Below the pieces are notes generated by a model. It was not told the origin of the DNA and did no database searches. It worked only from the letters and a program-made list of their open reading frames with translations. A stretch of DNA of 64,000 nucleotides from assembly GCF_001468135.1 (NCBI RefSeq), contig NZ_LNYU01000024.1:344110-408109 (forward strand), given 5' to 3'. A program made the position numbers and the translations under genes. This document shows, one piece after another, positions 55,701 to 64,000 of the stretch. Every line of letters begins with the position of its first letter. The stretch's first letter is position 1. Source of the stretch: Legionella santicrucis. GTDB taxonomy: Bacteria; Pseudomonadota; Gammaproteobacteria; Legionellales; Legionellaceae.

Positions 55701-56720
55701 TTATTGACCTCCAAAGCAAGCATTGAGTGTTACGGCATTGTCCGCAGGAAGCCAGTGGCCATAGTTTTCTCCATGCCAACGGCTAGTTTCTTCAAGTTTT
55801 GCTTGAACAATTTGTTGTGTGAGTCCTTGATGTTTAATCCAATCATCACACCGTTTTTTAACCTGCCTACGAATTTGGCCTCGCATAAAAGAGTAACGAC
55901 AAGGATTGAAGGCTTCATTTAAATTATCTGAGAGATAAGGCTTAAGTAGCGTTTCTCTGTTAACATGTTTGGAAAACTCCCATTTCCCTTTATTTAAAAC
56001 TAAAATAGGAGGAAGGGTGCGTCCCCCAATTTTCACGCTTTGTGCTAGATTCATATAAAATTTCCATCCAGCGTAATTTCCTGCTAAGTCTGCATTGGAA
56101 TAAACACCGTTGATCAAGGTCCCAAGATAAGTTTGTTCCAAGATTTGACCATATAAAACAACAGCAGCATGAGCTTTTTGGGCAGATTTTCCGTGATCTA
56201 GGTAATACATATAAATTTTGTAGTAGGTATGGCCCATCATGAAAAAATGACCTAGCTTGTCAGTACCGAAATAATAACCATACATATTAATTGTCGGTGC
56301 AAGCCCAATTACAAATAAAGGAGACTGGGAGAAAACGAGCCAATAAACAGTTTTCCATGGTAGGGCTTCTTTATAGAATATTTGTTTTGATTCTTTAGGA
56401 ATACGACGTAACCAACGTGGAAAACCTGGTCCAGTATACTTATAGACTAAATCTGCGAGATAGGTTCCATTCTGGCGTAATGCCAGTTGTGATGCTGCAT
56501 GCCGACTACGCTGAGCTCTTGGTAGAAGCATTTGAATTTCTGAATTAGTTTGAGCGATAACTTGTTTAACAACGTCGTAAAGTCTGCTACTTGTAATCGG
56601 GCCAATGTCCTGTAATTCATTGGGTGGAAGGGTAAATTGATCTGTTTCTTCTGCTTGAGTTTCCCGTATTGTACCAATAAATAAAAATATAATTAAAAAA
56701 AAGATCCTTGTAAAATCCAT
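55701..56720 (-). CDS. Secreted hypothetical protein, 339 aa
   Basis: Signal peptide (MDFTRIFFLIIFLFIGTIRETQAEE) then a 310-residue periplasmic chain. It has a hydrophobic HxxxGHF-like region, GTDKLGHFFMMGHTYYKIYMYYLDHG, which resembles the DUF2279-type DKxxHF segment, and NGVYSNADLAGNYAGWKFYMNL. I cannot give a function; a metal-binding or membrane-associated role is possible from the His-rich stretch. The start at 56720 is preferred to 56759 because it begins the signal peptide. Confidence 0.62.
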   Translation of the reverse strand: MDFTRIFFLIIFLFIGTIRETQAEETDQFTLPPNELQDIGPITSSRLYDVVKQVIAQTNSEIQMLLPRAQRSRHAASQLALRQNGTYLADLVYKYTGPGFPRWLRRIPKESKQIFYKEALPWKTVYWLVFSQSPLFVIGLAPTINMYGYYFGTDKLGHFFMMGHTYYKIYMYYLDHGKSAQKAHAAVVLYGQILEQTYLGTLINGVYSNADLAGNYAGWKFYMNLAQSVKIGGRTLPPILVLNKGKWEFSKHVNRETLLKPYLSDNLNEAFNPCRYSFMRGQIRRQVKKRCDDWIKHQGLTQQIVQAKLEETSRWHGENYGHWLPADNAVTLNACFGGQ

Positions 56721-56961
56721 ATTTTTCTCATCCTGAATTGAGTCTGACATTAAAAACAAAATCTATCCGCCTGTCTAGAAAAATCGTTCAAGGAAAATAA
56801 TTTTTCATATCTTCATATTCAATTGATTTAAGGATTGTTATGAGATAATGCATCAACACTTGATGATACTGCCAAGTGATAAGAAATTCTGTTACAGGAA
56901 ATTATTATTTTAGATACAATTAAATTATGAAGTAATATACTTGCAATCATGGAGAGATATT

Positions 56962-57673
56962 ATGATGTCTATCACTACAATTCCATTTTTCATTAGTGTT
57001 GCCATTATAGTCATTCTATTGTTTAGTCTTTATATTACTATTAAATATAGAAATCCAGAACAATATCAAAATACGCGTATTAATGTTTTTTTTTTCAAGT
57101 TTAGCCTCTGTAGCGATTATTTTTGTTGGGTTTAATATTGTTTTGACTTCCATTGCCTTTGAATATGAACAGCAATTTTCGCGCCTTACTAAAACAAAAG
57201 ATGCTGTGGATAAGTTATGGTTTTATCCCAATCAACTGATAAAAAATAGCCCTAATATTAGACCTGAATTTATGGCTTCCTTTTTTATGAATAATCTTGA
57301 TTTGTATCATTTGGTTTTATTGCCTCATAAAAAAACTCCTTTAACAAAAGAGGCTATTCTTGAAGAGCAATTCATCAGTAATGTGATGCTCCAATCATGG
57401 GAAGATTTTTTAATGATGCGTCGTTACGATGAAATCTCTTTAGATTTTTGGCTTGGTTCGTTTCTAACTTGGGCACAAAATCCTTATTTCAAGATTTATT
57501 ACAATAGAATGAAATTTAACTACCAAGATTTTACAAATCAGTTGGCAGAGCTTTTATTTGAATATGCTGAAAAAATACCTGTGCCAACAGAAGATATTCA
57601 TGTTTATCGACGTACCGTAGCAAAAATGCAAAAAGATCCCAGATATATTGTTTTGGTTGAAAGCTTATCCTGA
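56962..57673 (+). pseudogene. Membrane protein gene broken at a T10 tract
   Basis: The frame from ATG 56962 (MMSITTIPFFISVAIIVILLFSLYITI) loses its way at T10 (57086-57095); reading on in the +1 frame from 57083 gives SLASVAIIFVGFNIVLTSIAFEYEQQF and a soluble domain of about 165 residues ending at 57673. With T9 the two parts are one 236-residue protein with two N-terminal membrane helices and a C-terminal helical domain. I know no family. GGAGAG precedes the ATG. The tract could be a sequencing error, a phase-variable switch or a real break. Confidence 0.75.
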
Positions 57674-57786
57674 GCTTGGCGGGTAGCTCATTTGACATCG
57701 GAAAACCTGTAATTGCCTTGCTCTAGCATTTGCAAACCAACTAACAGATTCTCTATTAATTGGTTTAGAAGAATGTACAAGCAGTT

Positions 57787-57814
57787 GGGTTCTGCTATGT
57801 TCGGCTACGAACCC
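57787..57814. terminator. GGGTTC/GAACCC hairpin with T-tract
   Basis: GGGTTC (57787-57792) pairs with GAACCC (57809-57814) with a further weak inner stem, then a TTTTTT run follows at about 57821. On the + strand this is a standard intrinsic terminator after the membrane protein gene. Confidence 0.65.
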
Positions 57815-57835
57815 ATCTGTTTTTTCCTGGTTCAA

Positions 57836-58192
57836 TCAAATATATATTGAGTTTCGGACTTCTTCGAATCGAGCATTATCTTCTTCTTTCATTTTCTCAG
57901 CGGCGTCTAATTCCTCTTGTTCTTGTTGTTGTTGAGCCTGTAGTTTTACGAGTTCAATCATATTCTGAGTTTTTAATTCTTCTAAAATACCAGCTAATAA
58001 AAGTTCAGTAGGCGTTTTCAATTTTATTTCTTGGGTGGGGTGTTGTTCTTTTTTTGTGTTTCTTGTTTTCTTTATTCCTGATGAGTGGGAGGAGTGTTGA
58101 TTAAAAAAACGTTGATGGTCCTTATTGGAATAAAGGTGGGTTGTTTTATGATCTCCATTTTTTTGGCGAGTATTTGCAGCTTTTTTGGTCAT
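57836..58192 (-). CDS. Hypothetical charged protein, 118 aa
   Basis: Lys- and His-rich disordered N-terminus (MTKKAANTRQKNGDHKTTHLY) followed by one helix (TELLLAGILEELKTQNMIELVKLQAQ) and a Gln/Glu-rich tail (QQQQEQEELDAAEKMKEEDN). No known family. The acidic C-terminus with a terminal hydrophobic residue (NSIYI) is compatible with Dot/Icm secretion. Convergent with the T10 gene. Confidence 0.5.
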   Translation of the reverse strand: MTKKAANTRQKNGDHKTTHLYSNKDHQRFFNQHSSHSSGIKKTRNTKKEQHPTQEIKLKTPTELLLAGILEELKTQNMIELVKLQAQQQQEQEELDAAEKMKEEDNARFEEVRNSIYI

Positions 58193-58400
58193 AGCAATCT
58201 CCTTTTCCGTATGAGTCTCCTTTAGATTAATCTAAAAATTGAGTTAAATGCAAATGTTTATTTCAAAATAAACAAATTTTATATTTTTATTGTCAATATT
58301 GAACATCAAGAGCAAGAGATTATCTAATTTTCTATTGAAATCCCAATCAATAAATTGGAATTATATTCATTTTATTGACAATAAAAATCAGATCATTTAT

Positions 58401-58437
58401 ATTCAGTTAATGAATAAATTATGAATTGGTATTCATA
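58401..58437. promoter_or_regulatory. ArgR-like operator (ARG box) at the SBP start
   Basis: TGAATTGGTATTCA (58422-58435) is a palindrome matching the ArgR half-sites (TGAAT and ATTCA spaced four bases) of the ARG box consensus. Two more half-sites lie just upstream, ATTCA at 58401 and TGAAT at 58411. The box overlaps the start of an amino-acid-binding lipoprotein gene that precedes an ornithine carbamoyltransferase, so arginine-responsive control by ArgR is a reasonable inference. Confidence 0.55.
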
Positions 58438-59168
58438 TGAGTAAATTTATTAATTTAGTATCAATTGCATTGATATTTTTTCTATCTGCATGTAATTCAA
58501 ATAAAAAAGAAAAATATCTGCATTTTGCCACATCAGCAGTATATCCACCTTTTGAATATAGTACTCATGGAGAAATTAAAGGTTTCGACATCGATTTGGC
58601 AAGACTTATTGCTAAAGAACTTGGGAAGGAGGCAGTTTTTGACAATATGCAATTTAGTACGGTTCTACCTGCAATAAGCTCGGGCCAAGATGATATTGCT
58701 ATAGCTACAATTACTATTACCGAAGCCAGAAAAAACAATTTTGACTTTTCTGAACCCTATTATTTTGATGGTATAGCCTCTGTATATCGTTCACATCAGC
58801 CTGTCATAGTCCCGGACCAACTTAAAGGAAAAAAAGTAGCAGTACAACTCGGAAGTATTATGGAGATTTGGTTGCGAGAAGCTTTTCCCCAGATTGACGC
58901 GACAGTATTGGACAATAACACACAAGCGATTGAATCATTAATTTCAGGTCGTGTCGATGTTGTTTTAATGGATGGGATTCAAGGTAAGATTTTTAGCGAA
59001 AAGTATACAGAATTATCTTATTCCTTAATTGCTAAAGCAGATTATGGATATGCTTTGGCAGTCAAAAAAGGTTCTCCACTAACAGCAAAGATCAATAAGG
59101 CGTTACAAAAACTTAAAGCAAATGGAGCGATTCAAAAACTGGAAATGATCTGGTTAAAGGCTTCATAA
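58437..59168 (+). CDS. Amino-acid-binding periplasmic lipoprotein (SBP_bac_3)
   Basis: 243 residues with a lipoprotein signal peptide; LSAC places the acylated Cys at about residue 19. The mature part is the polar amino-acid-binding fold of ABC transporters: YPPFEYSTHGEIKGFDIDLARLIAKELG, LPAISSGQDDIAIATITITEARKNNFDFSEPYY and GYALAVKKGSPL. No permease or ATPase gene is adjacent. The start codon lies on an ArgR-like operator and no ribosome-binding site is visible upstream. Arginine or ornithine is a plausible ligand because an OTC gene follows. Confidence 0.85.
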   Translation: MSKFINLVSIALIFFLSACNSNKKEKYLHFATSAVYPPFEYSTHGEIKGFDIDLARLIAKELGKEAVFDNMQFSTVLPAISSGQDDIAIATITITEARKNNFDFSEPYYFDGIASVYRSHQPVIVPDQLKGKKVAVQLGSIMEIWLREAFPQIDATVLDNNTQAIESLISGRVDVVLMDGIQGKIFSEKYTELSYSLIAKADYGYALAVKKGSPLTAKINKALQKLKANGAIQKLEMIWLKAS

Positions 59169-59244
59169 CGAATTAATTGAAAATTGTTATAGCCTAAAAC
59201 CATAGAAACAACGTTTATTTACTGATTTAATCGAGGAGGTAAAA

Positions 59245-60318
59245 ATGTCACTTACTGTTCCAGTTAGCAACACTATAGTAGAAGACGAACATTCGCAAAC
59301 TATCAGCGAAGTAACAACCAATACTTTCGTGATTAATTTACAACAGGCGATTTTTGATCTCGAAGTCGAGTCCGAGTATACACTCACCTCTGACTCCGCA
59401 GGAGTAGGCAATGCACCATCTATGAAAAAGGTAAAGCATTTTCTTACTGGAACAGAGTTAAGTACAGAAGAATTGAAACGTATTTTAGAGAAAGCCAAAG
59501 CATTGAAACAGACCCCCTCCTTTTATTGCCAGGCTTTGGCCAATAAAAGCTTGGTCATGATTTTTGAAAAACCTTCTTTTAGAACCCGATTAAGTTTTGC
59601 AATGGCAATTCAAAGTATGGGGGGAATAGCTATTGAAAGTTTAGGCAATACCAGAAAACAAGAAACTCCAGCAGATATGGCAAGAGTTTTAAATGGTTAT
59701 ACAGACTTTATTATGGTGAGGACTCATGCTGATGAGATTTTGCAAGAAATGGCTGTTCATGCAAAAGTACCTGTAATTAATGGTCTTTCAGCCTTACATC
59801 ATCCATGTCAGATTCTCGCTGATTTATTAAGTTTATGGGAGCATTTTGGTTCGCTTGATGATCTTACTATTGCGTATGTTGGTGATGGGAATAATATTCT
59901 TCATAGTTTGATGTTGCTTGCACCTCAATTAGGTATAACAATTAATTATTGTTGCCCTGAGTCTCGCCAACCTAATAGTACAATTATAGAACAAGCACAT
60001 AGCATTAAAAACGGTATGATTTATAGTTTTGCAAAACCTGAAATGGCTGTTAAAAATGCTGATGCAGTATATACCGATGTATGGACCAGTATGGGCTTTG
60101 AAGCCCTGGATAATAGTCAAGTATTTCAAGGATTCCAGGTCAATGAATCTTTAATGTCTTATGCAAAGCCAGAAGCAGTATTTATGCATTGTATGCCCAT
60201 GGAGCGAGGAAAAGAAGTCTCTGAAACTTTGCCAGACAGTCCTGCTTCAATAATCTTTACTCAAAGTGAAAACAGGCTGCATGTACAAAAAGCATTGTTG
60301 TTATTTTTAAATTTGTGA
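59245..60318 (+). CDS. argF: Ornithine carbamoyltransferase with N-terminal extension
   Basis: 357 residues. The OTC core begins at about residue 60 (MKKVKHFL) and has SFRTRLSFAMAIQSMGG (carbamoyl-phosphate loop), LHHPCQILADLLSL, the ornithine loop DVWTSMG and HCMPMERGKEV. It makes citrulline from ornithine and carbamoyl phosphate in the cytoplasm. The first 59 residues (up to NAPSM) have no OTC similarity and are hydrophilic, yet they follow a near-perfect GAGGAGG-AAAA-ATG site at 59245, so they are probably translated. An inner start at ATG 59422 would give a normal-length enzyme. Confidence 0.88.
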   Translation: MSLTVPVSNTIVEDEHSQTISEVTTNTFVINLQQAIFDLEVESEYTLTSDSAGVGNAPSMKKVKHFLTGTELSTEELKRILEKAKALKQTPSFYCQALANKSLVMIFEKPSFRTRLSFAMAIQSMGGIAIESLGNTRKQETPADMARVLNGYTDFIMVRTHADEILQEMAVHAKVPVINGLSALHHPCQILADLLSLWEHFGSLDDLTIAYVGDGNNILHSLMLLAPQLGITINYCCPESRQPNSTIIEQAHSIKNGMIYSFAKPEMAVKNADAVYTDVWTSMGFEALDNSQVFQGFQVNESLMSYAKPEAVFMHCMPMERGKEVSETLPDSPASIIFTQSENRLHVQKALLLFLNL

Positions 60319-60333
60319 ATGTATTTCCCTGGG

Positions 60334-60366
60334 GTGGGTTATGGCTCAATTCTGTCCGTAACCCAC
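60334..60366. terminator. Terminator hairpin between argF and the LysR gene
   Basis: GTGGGTTATGG (60334-60344) and CCGTAACCCAC (60356-60366) form an 11-bp stem with one mismatch. It lies between convergent argF and the LysR gene, so it can end both transcripts. Confidence 0.65.
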
Positions 60367-60441
60367 TTCGAGTAAGGGCTTTGTCCCATCTTTTTAAATT
60401 CAATCGTTTCAGGATTTGGGAATAATTTTTGATTTGTTACG

Positions 60442-61395
60442 CTATTTATTACTATGATCCTGACCTTGAATAGATAAGCTTTTTGTTTTGATAAGAAGGT
60501 CACTTAGATCAGATGATTGGCTGAGCCATTGTCTAAGATATTCAACAAACTCCCAAATTAGGCGTTCTTCGCCGCGTTTTTTTAGATAAAAAGCATGAAA
60601 CTCAATATCTATAGTAAAATCGCTGAGTTCAACTACAGCTAATTTATCATCAAGCAATCTTTCATAAATTAAACACCAACTATGCCCATGTTCGACTGTC
60701 TGGATACAGTTATATACCGTATTTACCTCAGCGATAATTTTAGGTGAAATGCTTTTTTGTGCGACCAACACGTTAAACTTTTGGCGTAATATGCTGTCAT
60801 TCGTTGTTAAGACCGCATCGTATTCTGCCAATTCAGTTATAGAAATAGGAGTGTTACGTTTCGCAAGAGGGTGGGTAATAGATACGACAGGTAAAACCTT
60901 TTCTTTCCATAGAGGTATAGAGGTTACATTGGCAGGACAATTTCCTGTATAAGGTAAAATGAAAAGGTCATAATCTCCACCTGACAGACTTGTATTCAGA
61001 TCTTTGCCCGGAACTATTTTATTAATAATAAAATAATTTGTTTTAAGTGCAAGCATATAATTGATAAATTCGGCAAATACTGAGAGGGAAACATAGGGGT
61101 TAAGTCCTACATTAATTGTTAATTTAGGCCGGCTTTTGCGATCATTATGCTCCGCTTTCATCATTTCATTATAAATACCAAGTATTTGGCGAATATAGGG
61201 AAGAAAAGCCCTTCCTTTCTGAGTCAACTCAACTCCATAGGTAGTATTTACAAAGAGCTGACTCCCTAACTCCTGCTCTAATTTTTTAATACGCCTGCTT
61301 ATGGTAGGCTGAGAGGCATACATGTGCTTTGATGCTAAGGACGTTGAATGATATTCAACAACAGCAAGAAATGTTTTCATATCTACTATATTCAT
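60442..61395 (-). CDS. LysR-family transcriptional regulator
   Basis: 317 residues: N-terminal winged helix-turn-helix (MKTFLAVVEYHSTSLASKHMYASQ then PTISRRIKKLEQELGSQLFV), then a periplasmic-binding-like effector domain (GLNPYVSLSVFAEFINYML, SGGDYDLFILPYT). The effector is unknown. It is convergent with argF and divergent from the FkbH-like gene 384 bases away, whose promoter it might control. Confidence 0.92.
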   Translation of the reverse strand: MNIVDMKTFLAVVEYHSTSLASKHMYASQPTISRRIKKLEQELGSQLFVNTTYGVELTQKGRAFLPYIRQILGIYNEMMKAEHNDRKSRPKLTINVGLNPYVSLSVFAEFINYMLALKTNYFIINKIVPGKDLNTSLSGGDYDLFILPYTGNCPANVTSIPLWKEKVLPVVSITHPLAKRNTPISITELAEYDAVLTTNDSILRQKFNVLVAQKSISPKIIAEVNTVYNCIQTVEHGHSWCLIYERLLDDKLAVVELSDFTIDIEFHAFYLKKRGEERLIWEFVEYLRQWLSQSSDLSDLLIKTKSLSIQGQDHSNK

Positions 61396-61779
61396 CTAAG
61401 CCTCCTGGTTTTTCTCTCTTAAGAGATTACCTTGCTTACTGCTCTAATTCATTCTTATTAATAATATTAGCTAAAAAATTGCAACTTTATGAGTATGTTG
61501 CAAACGAAGCATTTCGTATCCTTTGATGATAGAAAAATTAGCTTTGCGGTAGATCTCATGCATACCAATCACAAAATTACTATTAAAATACTTTTGATGC
61601 AAACAATATAAGTTAATAATATGTAAGCAATTTTGCATTCCATTTTTAAATGTGATACAAAATGCGGTTCGCTAGAAATCAGCGTATGTTGACTTGAAGT
61701 TTCTAGTTTTGTATTAAAGAAAGAGTTACCCATTCTAGTATAAAAATTTTTATCCATCATTTATTAAATATGAGTTATT
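61396..61779. other. Intergenic region between LysR and FkbH-like genes
   Basis: No gene is convincing in these 384 AT-rich bases. A short minus-strand open frame (61569-61760, 63 aa) has no family resemblance. An inverted pair ATGCAAA (61597-61603) and TTTGCAT (61632-61638) might be a LysR-type binding site but is unsupported. Both gene starts face into this region, so their promoters must be here. Confidence 0.4.
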
Positions 61780-63579
61780 GTGAATGAAATTAAATTAATC
61801 ATCTGGGACTTAGACGATACCTTATGGAAAGGAACCCTAGCAGATCAGGATGATGTAATCTTAAAACAAGATGTGATTGCAAGAATTGAATATTTGTTAA
61901 ATAGAGGTATTGTTCATTCTATTTGCTCAAAAAACGACGTAAAAAAAGCAGAAAAGATGCTCAAACAGTTAGGCATCTACGAATTCTTTATTTTTCCTAA
62001 AATATCTTTTGAAGATAAAGGATTGCGAATAAAAAAGATTATAGAACAAGCACAACTTCGTGAACCAAATGTATTATTTGTAGATGATAATGAGTTTGTT
62101 CTACGAGAAGTCCTTTTTCACAACCCCAATATTGTAATTAAATTAGCCGATCAATTTATGCAAGAAGATGTGAGTCATTGGGGAAAAAATGACAGTAATC
62201 GGGAGCGTTTAGCACATTATAAGATTCTAGAAAGGAAAGAGAAAAATAAAATAACATTTCTTGAAAAAAATAATGATGAACATGCATTTTTGAAAGAATG
62301 CAATATCAAAATTCAGCTTATCCCTTTAGACATCAATGATCATGAGATTGAACGCGTGATAGAGCTTGTGAACCGTTCAAATCAGATGAATTATACGCAA
62401 TCACGGATTAAGTATGAGTATTTATTTACTTTATTTGAATTAAAAAATGGGAACAATTTTAAAATCCGTGTGGAAGATAGGTACGGGGCTTATGGAGTTG
62501 TAGGATATGTTTGTATTTTAAATAATACCTTATTTCACTATGTATTTTCATGCCGTATTCTTGGTATGTGCGTTGAAGCAAGGATGTATCAATGGTTAAA
62601 AACAATGTATCCCGAATTAAAGCCTTCATTTAATATTTCTAAATTAAAAAATGTGGATATAAATCTAGATTTTATTGAAATTAATTTGCAACAAGAAAGT
62701 GACAAAAAAAAATCTACCCCCAATAATAAAAAAGTATTAGTTAGGGGGCCATGTCTTGCCAATGCCGTTTCGTTTCTTCTCAGTGAACACTACCACGTAG
62801 ATGAGGAAATATTCTCATTTTTTGAATATGCAAATTTACATTTTTTAAGAGAAAATTTAGAGGGCAAACAAGATACACGTTTTGATAAAACTCGAAAAGC
62901 TATAGAAAGCCATGAGTACCATATGATCGTTAATTTTCTTGAAAGCGATTATTACAGTGGGAACTATAAGATCCAAAGCCAAAAAATCCCTGTTACATCC
63001 AATTATATTTTCTGGAAAAGTTTGAAAACGATTAAGCAGGACAATCAAGTGCTAGGAGAACATATTAAAACAATGATGATTAATGGGATGCGTGATATTA
63101 AACGATTTAATCTTGATAATCGTTTTTCTCCGTGGCCACGAATTGAAAAAATTGTTAATGCTACATTAGATTGGTTCGGAGAACGTTGGCGAAAAATTCT
63201 CTATCAGTTCATTTTTTATTTTGTATTTAAAAATTACCGTGGTTATGTTTCTGAAAAGCAATTTGAAAATAACGTGCTTTGGTATATTGGTCTTTTTCCA
63301 GAACATGTAAAACTGTTATTTATTAATCCTCCTGAAAAGATACCATTGCCATTAATGACCCAAGAGCAAAATGAGAGAATTGTTAAACGTACCCAATTGC
63401 TTAATAAGATTATGAGAAATATTGCAAATGAAAAGCCGAATGTATTGCTTTTGGAAATGGATGATATTCTTGAGCAAGAAGATATCGTGGACAGCTTTTC
63501 TCATTTAAAAAGACAAGGATATATCAAGTTATCTCAATTATTATTAAAAACAGCGAAGTGTTCTTTTGCTGGAAATTAA
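61780..63579 (+). CDS. Orphan FkbH-like HAD protein with an unassigned C-terminal domain
   Basis: 599 residues. An FkbH-type HAD domain occupies about 1-180 (LIIWDLDDTLWKGTL, SICSKNDVKKAEKML, FVDDNEFVLREV), a GNAT-like region follows (about 180-300; VNRSNQMNYTQSR, RYGAYGVVGYVCI, SCRILGMCVEARM), and from about 315 a distinct half (VLVRGPCLANAVSFLLSEHY) looks like an SGNH-type or unknown domain. FkbH proteins normally load glyceryl units on carrier proteins in polyketide pathways, but no carrier or synthase is here. The start is GTG 61780. Confidence 0.8.
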   Translation: MNEIKLIIWDLDDTLWKGTLADQDDVILKQDVIARIEYLLNRGIVHSICSKNDVKKAEKMLKQLGIYEFFIFPKISFEDKGLRIKKIIEQAQLREPNVLFVDDNEFVLREVLFHNPNIVIKLADQFMQEDVSHWGKNDSNRERLAHYKILERKEKNKITFLEKNNDEHAFLKECNIKIQLIPLDINDHEIERVIELVNRSNQMNYTQSRIKYEYLFTLFELKNGNNFKIRVEDRYGAYGVVGYVCILNNTLFHYVFSCRILGMCVEARMYQWLKTMYPELKPSFNISKLKNVDINLDFIEINLQQESDKKKSTPNNKKVLVRGPCLANAVSFLLSEHYHVDEEIFSFFEYANLHFLRENLEGKQDTRFDKTRKAIESHEYHMIVNFLESDYYSGNYKIQSQKIPVTSNYIFWKSLKTIKQDNQVLGEHIKTMMINGMRDIKRFNLDNRFSPWPRIEKIVNATLDWFGERWRKILYQFIFYFVFKNYRGYVSEKQFENNVLWYIGLFPEHVKLLFINPPEKIPLPLMTQEQNERIVKRTQLLNKIMRNIANEKPNVLLLEMDDILEQEDIVDSFSHLKRQGYIKLSQLLLKTAKCSFAGN

Positions 63580-63614
63580 TCAAGATCGAGTAGCTGTATC
63601 AATCACGGCGTTTT

Positions 63615-64000
63615 TAGGAACGCTCCCCCTCTGCGTAAGCAGGGGTCTATTAAATGTTATGCCGCAAGCTGAAATGTTGAGCCAGATTTGTTGTTTTTAG
63701 ACCTTCCGTTTTCACGGAGGGTGACGTTTAGAGTCTCGTCACTCTCTGCGTAAGCAGGGGGTCTATTAAATGCTATGTTGCAAGCTGATATGTCGAGCCA
63801 GATTTGTTGTTTTTAGACCTTCCGTTTTCACGGAAGGTGACGTTTAGGCACGTCACCCTCTGCGAAAGCAGGGGGTCTATTAAATGCTATGTTGCAAGCT
63901 GAAATGTTGAGTCAGATTTGTTATTTTTAGACCTTCCGTTTTCACGGAAGGTGACGTTTAGTCTCGTCACTCTCTGCGTAAGCAGGGGGTCTATTAAATG
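63615..64000. repeat. Tandem array of about 114-bp repeats, running off the window
   Basis: The motif CTCTGCG starts at 63629, 63744, 63858 and 63972, giving periods of 115, 114 and 114 bases. Each unit holds TCTATTAAATG, GCAAGCTGA, a CAGATTTGTT segment and a hairpin ACCTTCCG-TTTTCA-CGGAAGGT. At least three units and part of a fourth are seen and the array continues past the end. Small base changes (for example GAGCCAG versus GAGTCAG) distinguish the copies. No spacers vary, so it is not a CRISPR array. Confidence 0.9.

Noticed and set aside
58421..58444. Mini open frame MNWYSYE overlapping the lipoprotein start
   Set aside because: Its ATG falls inside the palindrome half-site and there is no ribosome-binding site, so it is probably chance.
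61569..61760. Minus-strand 63-residue open frame
   Set aside because: No ribosome-binding site, no family resemblance, and hydrophobic run from AT-rich codons.
63615..64000. CRISPR array
   Set aside because: The whole unit is repeated without variable spacers, and no cas genes are present.
1..64000. tRNA or rRNA genes, insertion sequences
   Set aside because: Scanned by eye in the gaps; no cloverleaf-like sequence, transposase or terminal inverted repeats with target duplications were seen.

Overview
The window is AT-rich gammaproteobacterial chromosomal DNA, most likely Legionella or a close relative. Supporting this are a SUF operon ending in a NifU-like scaffold and a SufT-like gene, an epmA/radC/coaBC/dut/algC housekeeping block, a eukaryotic-type protein kinase, several long proteins without recognised domains but with glutamate-rich C-termini like Dot/Icm effectors, and many palindromic intergenic repeats. 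The species cannot be fixed by reading alone. I found no tRNA, rRNA, insertion sequence or CRISPR array.

Region by region. 1-8777: end of sufC, sufD, sufS, sufU-like, sufT-like and epmA in one tightly packed + strand run, a small unknown gene, then radC divergent from coaBC-dut-algC. 8778-16999: a 602-residue effector-like protein, a CPA2 K+/H+ antiporter split by a one-base frameshift, a decayed gene remnant, a LuxR regulator, a small membrane protein, a TPR-methyltransferase fusion and rdgB. 17300-23175: an EamA transporter, a YdjC/ChbG deacetylase, crcB plus DUF190, a GtrA/GtrB-type pair, and a Ser/Thr kinase. 23357-30498: a compact seven-gene minus-strand operon (P450, GNAT-like protein, condensation-fold acyltransferase, membrane methyltransferase, fatty-acid desaturase, CapA-like metallophosphatase, haem-oxygenase-like diiron protein) with no PKS or NRPS. 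This is the best candidate for an undescribed pathway, probably making a modified acyl or lipid metabolite.

30590-42196: M15 peptidase, DUF2490 outer-membrane protein, DgkA, LysE exporter, an O-methyltransferase, a MASE3-PAS sensor without output domain, NudC, a Gln-rich secreted coiled coil, and a KfrA-like/PAS/GGDEF/EAL protein. 42417-46081: kynurenine 3-monooxygenase followed by a second haem-oxygenase-like diiron protein overlapping an FAD-linked oxidase. 46209-56759: unknown membrane and secreted proteins, a lipase-like hydrolase, two paralogous unknown proteins flanking a class II glutamine amidotransferase, a GST, a 2H phosphoesterase and a frameshifted repeat-containing gene.

56962-64000: a membrane protein broken at a T10 tract, an amino-acid-binding lipoprotein preceded by an ArgR-like operator and followed by an N-terminally extended ornithine carbamoyltransferase, a LysR regulator, an orphan FkbH-like protein, and an array of about 114-bp tandem repeats running off the window. 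Three genes show single-base frame breaks, two of them at homopolymers, so true decay, slippage or sequence error must be separated. All functions are inferred from motifs read by eye; no database search was possible.
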